A DNA stretch of 64,000 nt from Deferribacteraceae bacterium UBA6799 (lineage in GTDB: Bacteria > Chrysiogenota > Deferribacteres > Deferribacterales > Geovibrionaceae), in the NCBI GenBank assembly GCA_002452335.1, contig DKFJ01000010.1:325559-389558 (forward strand), given 5' to 3'. Under the pieces are notes generated by a model, which was not told the DNA's origin, did not search any database, and saw only the letters and a list, made by a program, of their open reading frames with translations. Made by a program: the position numbers and the translations under genes. Of this stretch, positions 59,134-64,000 are shown piece by piece. Each line of letters begins with the position of its first letter. Position 1 is the stretch's first letter.

Positions 59134-60123
59134 ATGAGGAAAATATTATTATTTGTTGTCACTGCTCTCTTCGCTGTGTCCATGACTCCCTTTGTACAGG
59201 CTAAAACCTTTGTTACAATAGGAACAGGCGGCGTAACAGGTGTTTATTATCCCACAGGCGGCGCTATCAGCCGTATGGTAAACAAAAAATCCAGCGAATA
59301 CGGTATCAAGTCCACAGTTGAGTCCACAGGCGGTTCTGTTTATAACGTGAACGCTGTGCTCGCCGGCGACCTTGAATTCGGTATTTCACAGTCAGATATT
59401 CAGTTTCAGGCGGTTAAAGGTTTAGACGCATGGAAAGAGAAAGGACCTCAGAAAAAACTCCGCTCCATGTTCGCTCTGCACCCCGAAATAATCACAATAG
59501 TTGCTTCTGAAGGCAGCGGAATCAAAACTCTGGCAGATATGAAAGGCAAAAGAGTGAACATAGGCAACCCCGGTTCCGGTCAGTATGTTAACTCAGAAGA
59601 TGTTTTCGCTTCTGTAGGCCTGAAAGAATCCGATGTAAAAGCTGAAAAAGCAAAAGCTGTTGAAGCTCCCGCTCTGCTTCAGGATGAAAGAATTGACGCT
59701 TTCTTCTACACAGTGGGTCATCCCAACAGCAATATTAAAGAAGCTACATCAGGACGCATCAAAGTCAGATTTGTTCCTGTTGAAGGCAAAGCAGCTGATT
59801 TCCTTACTACAAAGTTCCCCTACTATGTAAAAACATATATAAATATCAAAGATTATCCCACAGCTCTTAACAAAGACAATGTTCCCGCTGTCGGCGTGAA
59901 GGCTACACTTATCACATCTTCCGATGTACCGGATAACGTGGCTTATGCTGTGGCAAAAGAAGTGTTTGAGAACATTGACGAGTTCAAGACTCTGCACCCC
60001 GCTTTCGCCTCTCTGACAAAAGAGAACATGCTCGATGGTCTTTCAGCACCCATCCACCCCGGCGCGCTGAAATATTATAAAGAAGCAGGGCTTGATAAAT
60101 ATATTAAAGCTAACCTTAAGTAA
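59134..60123 (+). CDS. TAXI-family TRAP transporter substrate-binding protein
   Basis: Periplasmic receptor of 329 residues with a signal peptide (cleavage after MTPFVQA). TAXI features are FVTIGTGGVTGVYYPTGGAISR, STGGSVYNVNAVLAGDLEFG, MKGKRVNIGNPGSGQY and the C-terminal APIHPGALKYYKEAGL. Ligands of this group include glutamate and 2-oxo acids; none can be assigned here. The SD is GGAGG. An imperfect terminator between it and the permease gene probably makes the receptor more abundant than the permease. Confidence 0.94.
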   Translation: MRKILLFVVTALFAVSMTPFVQAKTFVTIGTGGVTGVYYPTGGAISRMVNKKSSEYGIKSTVESTGGSVYNVNAVLAGDLEFGISQSDIQFQAVKGLDAWKEKGPQKKLRSMFALHPEIITIVASEGSGIKTLADMKGKRVNIGNPGSGQYVNSEDVFASVGLKESDVKAEKAKAVEAPALLQDERIDAFFYTVGHPNSNIKEATSGRIKVRFVPVEGKAADFLTTKFPYYVKTYINIKDYPTALNKDNVPAVGVKATLITSSDVPDNVAYAVAKEVFENIDEFKTLHPAFASLTKENMLDGLSAPIHPGALKYYKEAGLDKYIKANLK

Positions 60124-60140
60124 CAGCTTATAAACTTAAC

Positions 60141-60176
60141 GGGGGACTTTTGTAAAAAGGTCCCCTGTTTTTATTT
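60141..60176 (+). terminator. Imperfect intercistronic terminator
   Basis: GGGGGACTTTT can fold back on AAAAAGGTCCCC with one bulged base, followed by TGTTTTTATTT. It would end some transcripts after the binding-protein gene and let others read through into the TRAP permease. Confidence 0.6.
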
Positions 60177-60186
60177 AGGGGAAGAT

Positions 60187-62229
60187 ATGTCTAGGATGCA
60201 CAGATCAGCGGAAGAGATCTTACGCGAGGAAACGGGCGAGATAAGAACGCCCAGACAGTTTGAAAAATATCTGATAGGCGTTATAGCGGTCTGTTGGGCG
60301 CTTTTTCAGCTTTCTCTCGCAAGTTTTCTTATTTTGGACGGAACTACGGTCAGGGCAGTTCACCTCGCCTTTGCCATGCTCATACTTTTTCTAAGCGTTC
60401 CGGTGGTGAAGAGACCTCCGTCATGGATGCGTTTCATCTCCGCCACGGACAAAATTCCTGTTATCGATTATCTTTTTGCTGTAACAGGGGCTTATGCCGC
60501 TGTTTATATCGTTCTCGACCCCGAGGCGCTGGCGTTCCGCGCAGGCGACCCGTCCCGCATGGATGTTGTCGTGGGGCTCATGACGGTTGTTTTTCTTCTG
60601 GAGGCGACCAGACGTTCCATCGGACCGGCTCTGGTGTTCATCTCTCTGGTTTTCACCGCTTATGCGTTTCTTGGTCCTTACATGCCTGATTTCATGGCGT
60701 TTAAGGGTGTTTCTCTTAATAAATATCTTAATCAGATCTCTCTCTCCACAGAAGGCATATACGGCATACCGCTCGGTGTGTCCGCATCCATTGTGTATCT
60801 TTATGTTCTTCTGGGCTCCATGCTGGACAAGGCTGGAGCGGGTAAGTTTTTCATAGATATGGCGCTGTCCCTTCTGGGCAGGTTCAAGGGCGGACCGGCT
60901 AAGGCGGCGATAGTTGCCAGCGGATTCACCGGACTGGTGTCCGGCTCCAGTATCGCTAATATCGTTACCACGGGTACGTTCACCATTCCTCTGATGAAGA
61001 AAGTAGGCTATCCCGCTACTAAAGCGGCCGCAACAGAGGTTGCCGCCAGCACGGACGGACAGCTTATGCCCCCTGTAATGGGCGCCGCTGCCTTCATCAT
61101 AGCCGAGTATGTGAACGTTCCATATATCGAGGTTGTCAAGGCGGCTGCTATCCCCGCCTTTGTGTCATATTTCGCTCTGTTCTTTGTGGTTCATCTCGAG
61201 GCTTCCAAGCTGGGCATGAAGGGACTTCCGAAAGAGGAATGCCCCAATTTCGTGGAGACCATCAAGGGCGGCATGCATTATCTGATCCCTATATTCATGC
61301 TGATATACGAGCTGGTGGTTCTGCGTCATTCGCCTGAGAAGGCGGCTTTTAACGCTATTCTGCTTCTGATAGCCATTATAGTTATCCGTGAGATATTCTT
61401 TGTGGTGAAAAAAGGCAAAAGCCCTCTGGATGCTGTCAAAAACGGTGTCGGGCTTGTCATACAGGGATTCATCGGCGGTTCCAGAAACATGGTATCTGTG
61501 GCTCTGGCCACGGCATCGGCGGGAATTATCGTCGGTGTGGTGAGCATGGGTATCGGCGGAATGATAACTCAGATAGTGGAAACACTGTCTCAGGGCAACG
61601 TATTTCTGCTTCTGTTCATAACAGCTATTGCCAGCCTTCTGCTGGGTATGGGGCTTCCCACCACTGCGACATATATCGTTATGGCATCGCTCACAGCGCC
61701 CATCATTGTGGAGCTGGGGGCTGATTACGGTCTGGTCGTGCCTCTGATGGCGGCTCACCTTTTCTGTTTTTACTTCGGCATACTGGCGGACGATACGCCG
61801 CCTGTGGGGCTGGCTTCATACGCCGCCGCCGCTCTGGCGGATTCACCTCCTATCGCCACAGGTATTCAGGGCTTTTTGTACGACCTGCGTACGGCTGTGA
61901 TCCCTTTTATGTTTGTATTCAACCCTGATCTGATTCTGGATAACATATTCAGCTGGAAGCTGGGCATCATGATATTTGTCATGGCGTGTCTGGGGGCTTT
62001 TGCCTTCACATCGGCTATTCAGGGCTGGTTCATCGCAAAAAACAAATTATGGGAAGTGCCTTTTCTGCTGCTTGCTGCTTTCATACTCTATCATCCCGCC
62101 GGACTTCTGGAGATATTCCACTATCCGCTGGATTATAAATATTACATGTACATCCCAGGCGTTCTGCTCTTCTTAGGCATTTTGGGAGAACAGAGGCTAA
62201 GGCTGAAATTTTCTAAAGCGGCGGTGTAA
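60187..62229 (+). CDS. Fused TRAP transporter permease (small and large subunits)
   Basis: Membrane protein of 680 residues with about 17 hydrophobic segments. The first third is the DctQ-like small subunit region and the rest is the DctM-like large subunit. Conserved signatures are GLVSGSSIANIVTTGTFTI, PVMGAAAFIIAEY, GMGLPTTATYIVMASL and DDTPPVGLASYAAAALA. TRAP permeases use a sodium gradient rather than ATP. Fused 4TM/12TM permeases are typical for TAXI receptors, such as the one 64 bases upstream. The aminotransferase gene follows after one base. Confidence 0.94.
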   Translation: MSRMHRSAEEILREETGEIRTPRQFEKYLIGVIAVCWALFQLSLASFLILDGTTVRAVHLAFAMLILFLSVPVVKRPPSWMRFISATDKIPVIDYLFAVTGAYAAVYIVLDPEALAFRAGDPSRMDVVVGLMTVVFLLEATRRSIGPALVFISLVFTAYAFLGPYMPDFMAFKGVSLNKYLNQISLSTEGIYGIPLGVSASIVYLYVLLGSMLDKAGAGKFFIDMALSLLGRFKGGPAKAAIVASGFTGLVSGSSIANIVTTGTFTIPLMKKVGYPATKAAATEVAASTDGQLMPPVMGAAAFIIAEYVNVPYIEVVKAAAIPAFVSYFALFFVVHLEASKLGMKGLPKEECPNFVETIKGGMHYLIPIFMLIYELVVLRHSPEKAAFNAILLLIAIIVIREIFFVVKKGKSPLDAVKNGVGLVIQGFIGGSRNMVSVALATASAGIIVGVVSMGIGGMITQIVETLSQGNVFLLLFITAIASLLLGMGLPTTATYIVMASLTAPIIVELGADYGLVVPLMAAHLFCFYFGILADDTPPVGLASYAAAALADSPPIATGIQGFLYDLRTAVIPFMFVFNPDLILDNIFSWKLGIMIFVMACLGAFAFTSAIQGWFIAKNKLWEVPFLLLAAFILYHPAGLLEIFHYPLDYKYYMYIPGVLLFLGILGEQRLRLKFSKAAV

Positions 62230-62230
62230 A

Positions 62231-63520
62231 ATGTCTGACCAGCTTGATAAAAACCTGAATCTGAATGTCAGAGGGCTATCTCTCTCTGCCACGCTGGCTA
62301 TTAACGAGCTCAGCAACTCTATGATAAAACAGGGAAAAAAGGTATATAAGCTGGGGCTTGGACAGTCACCGTTTCCTGTTCCTCAGCCTGTTGTGGACGA
62401 GCTGAAGAACAACGCTTTTCAGAAGGACTATCTGCCGGTCCGCGGGCTTCCTGCTCTTCAGAGCTCCATAGCGGACTTTTACCGTAAAACGCAGGGGATA
62501 CAGTTCACTCCTTCATCAATTCTGATCGGTCCCGGGTCGAAGGAGCTGATGTTCATCCTTCAGCTTGTTTATTACGGCGATCTGCTGATCCCGTCGCCGA
62601 GCTGGGTTTCATATGCTCCTCAGGCGCACATCATCGGGCGTCATGTGTCGTGGATTGATACTAAGGAGGAGAACGGGTGGCTTCTGACACCGGAAGAGCT
62701 GGATGAATACTGTTCGGCTGATTCCGGAAAGCCCAGAATCCTGATTCTGAACTATCCTAACAACCCCACGGGAAACACTTATAACGCCGCAGAGTTGAGA
62801 GAGCTGGCTGACGTGGCCAGAAAACATAAGATTCTGCTTCTGTCCGATGAGATTTACGGAGAGACCAACCACGAAGGCGACCATGTTTCCATAGCCAGAT
62901 ACTACCCCGAAGGAACTATCATCAGCAGCGGGCTGTCGAAATGGTGCGGGGCAGGGGGCTGGAGACTGGGCGTGTTCGCTTTTCCGGATAAGCTGTCGTG
63001 GCTGATGGACGCTATGGCCTCTGTCGCCAGCGAGACCTATACATCAACAAGCGCTCCCATACAATACGCCGCAGTGAGAGCTTTTCATCTGGGGCTGGAT
63101 ATCGAAAGATATCTGGTCAATTCCAGAAAAGTGCTGAAATCTCTGGGACTGCACCTGTATAAACTGATGACTGATGCCGGAATATCCGTATGCCGACCTG
63201 TTGGCGGTTTCTATATGTTTCCTAATTTTGAGAAATTCAGAGCTCAGCTGGAAAACCGCGGGATCAGAACCTCTGTGCAGCTGTGTGAGCGTCTTCTGGC
63301 GGAAACTGGCGTCGCTGTGCTTCCCGGAGCTTCTTTCGGACGTGATAAGAACGAGCTGACAGCCAGACTGGCCTATGTGGATTTTGACGGCGCCCGTGCT
63401 CTGGCGGCTGTGGAATCTATGCCTAAGGACTATTTTCCAGATGAAAAATTCCTGAAGACATACTGTCTGAACAATGTGGAAGCCATCGAAAAAATGACGG
63501 AGTGGCTTAAGTCTCTCTAG
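62231..63520 (+). CDS. PLP-dependent aminotransferase, class I/II
   Basis: Fold-type I aminotransferase of 429 residues. The PLP-binding Lys is in ISSGLSKWCGAGGWRLGVF, the Asp/Tyr site is LLLSDEIYGETNHEG and the Asn is in LNYPNNPTGNTY. It resembles the aspartate/aromatic aminotransferase group. It begins one base after the TRAP permease, so it is cotranscribed and may act on the imported acid or on its amino form. The end overlaps the convergent usp gene by 4 bases. Confidence 0.9.
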   Translation: MSDQLDKNLNLNVRGLSLSATLAINELSNSMIKQGKKVYKLGLGQSPFPVPQPVVDELKNNAFQKDYLPVRGLPALQSSIADFYRKTQGIQFTPSSILIGPGSKELMFILQLVYYGDLLIPSPSWVSYAPQAHIIGRHVSWIDTKEENGWLLTPEELDEYCSADSGKPRILILNYPNNPTGNTYNAAELRELADVARKHKILLLSDEIYGETNHEGDHVSIARYYPEGTIISSGLSKWCGAGGWRLGVFAFPDKLSWLMDAMASVASETYTSTSAPIQYAAVRAFHLGLDIERYLVNSRKVLKSLGLHLYKLMTDAGISVCRPVGGFYMFPNFEKFRAQLENRGIRTSVQLCERLLAETGVAVLPGASFGRDKNELTARLAYVDFDGARALAAVESMPKDYFPDEKFLKTYCLNNVEAIEKMTEWLKSL

Positions 63521-63954
63521 ATTCTGGTTATCAGAACACTGATGGGGCAGTGCCTCAGTATCTTTCCGGCGGTAGTGCCGAAGGTGAATCTCTTCAGTCC
63601 GGACTGTCCGTGGGAGCCTATGACCAGCAGGTCATACTCGCCTTTTTCTGTTTCGTAGAGTCCTTCTATATACGGAACACCCCTGCGGATCAGACTGGTC
63701 CAGTCCATGTCTTTCAGCACGGGAATCTCATTCTCCATATTCGCGAACTTTTCTTCTATTTCATTGTCAATCTTAGACTTGATGGAGCGGTACTGCTCGT
63801 CGGTTATATACACCTGAAACTGGCTTCTGTCGTGGGCGACATGCAGAACGGTCAGAGCGCATCCGGATGCTTTTGCCATCCACGCCGCCTGTTCCACTGC
63901 CTTTTTTGAAAAATCGCTGAAGTCGGTCATAACCAGAATGTGTTTATAGCTCAT
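63517..63954 (-). CDS. Universal stress protein
   Basis: UspA-family protein of 145 residues with the ATP-binding pattern G-S-H-G followed after nine residues by G-T-T: GSHGQSGLKRFTFGTTAGK. The first strand is HILVMTDFSDFSKKA and the end is ILRHCPISVLITRI. UspA proteins bind ATP and help survival under starvation or stress. It is a single minus-strand gene converging on the aminotransferase gene, with an SD-like GAGGT upstream of the ATG. Confidence 0.92.
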   Translation of the reverse strand: MSYKHILVMTDFSDFSKKAVEQAAWMAKASGCALTVLHVAHDRSQFQVYITDEQYRSIKSKIDNEIEEKFANMENEIPVLKDMDWTSLIRRGVPYIEGLYETEKGEYDLLVIGSHGQSGLKRFTFGTTAGKILRHCPISVLITRI

Positions 63955-64000
63955 GATGTACCTCTGTTTAAGTATAGCCCGTATATGATGATTTTCAAGA

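Noticed and set aside
1..64000. tRNA, rRNA, CRISPR arrays, prophage, insertion sequences
   Set aside because: None was seen in the gaps or as protein families. Structured RNAs without strong sequence motifs could still be missed by reading alone.

Overview
The window reads as about 64 kb of ordinary chromosome from a Gram-negative, respiring, motile-type bacterium. It carries lipoproteins with lipoboxes, a MltC-like murein transglycosylase, a Tat lipoprotein, NosL-type proteins, a hydrogenase-type cytochrome b, TRAP-TAXI uptake proteins and many c-di-GMP, histidine-kinase and HD-domain signalling proteins. Gene content (TAXI transporters, an ACT-domain malic enzyme, an EF-G paralog of the DTPGY type, a NusG-II/Gx-transporter/ApbE/polyprenyl-synthetase cluster) and moderate GC suggest Deferribacterota (Geovibrio/Denitrovibrio/Seleniivibrio-like). 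That placement is an inference from overall impression, not from a marker gene. I found no rRNA, tRNA, CRISPR array, prophage or insertion sequence. Genes are dense, and many neighbours overlap through ATGA or TAATG junctions.

Layout. 1-8.2 kb: the end of an unknown gene, a CHASE2-adenylate cyclase, then a run pfkA, cobalamin adenosyltransferase, yqeY, cvpA and mutS2, and an XRE-cupin regulator with its own strong promoter. 8.2-11.7 kb: zapE/AFG1 ATPase, inositol monophosphatase, a LuxR-type regulator with a degraded receiver, and wrbA. 11.7-15.9 kb (minus strand): a five-gene operon of a tandem NosL protein, a small anchored protein, an FtsX-like permease, a LolD-like ATPase and a polytopic protein with a DsbB-like CPFC motif, without nosZ. 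16.0-21.4 kb: a ModA-like lipoprotein, a very large hybrid kinase whose receiver and Hpt domains have lost their phospho-acceptors, and a REC-HD-GYP response regulator. Behind it lies a previously uncalled 44-residue membrane ORF with a strong ribosome-binding site (21389-21523). 21.6-22.9 kb: an HD protein overlapping a minimal RlmN-like radical SAM protein.

22.9-29.3 kb is a complete tryptophan operon, trpL-E-G-D-C-F-B-A. It is preceded by a 20-residue leader peptide with three consecutive Trp codons and two tandem terminators sharing the same stem core. 29.4-33.6 kb: a Tat metallophosphoesterase with a hairpin over its start, a MarR regulator, a Fur-family regulator, a TAXI binding protein and a pseudouridine synthase. 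33.6-36.3 kb: prmA, a phosphatase, rsmE and tadA. After a palindromic dispersed repeat, 36.4-44.1 kb is a minus-strand operon: polyprenyl synthetase, amrS, apbE, NusG-II, Gx transporter, maf, acyl-CoA synthetase, priA.

44.2-50.4 kb: a methyltransferase-like protein, RidA, EF-G paralog, an unknown anchored protein, ihfA, MerR, AraC and a VOC protein. 50.5-54.2 kb: a FecR-domain protein and a cell-envelope cluster of three LPP20-type lipoproteins around a MltC-like transglycosylase. 54.4-57.7 kb: a STAS protein, an orphan cytochrome b, a YfbR-like HD protein, an EAL-HDOD gene with a one-base frameshift at its N-terminus, and a Cys-rich small protein. 57.7-64 kb: ACT-malic enzyme, a TAXI binding protein plus fused TRAP permease, an aminotransferase and a universal stress protein.
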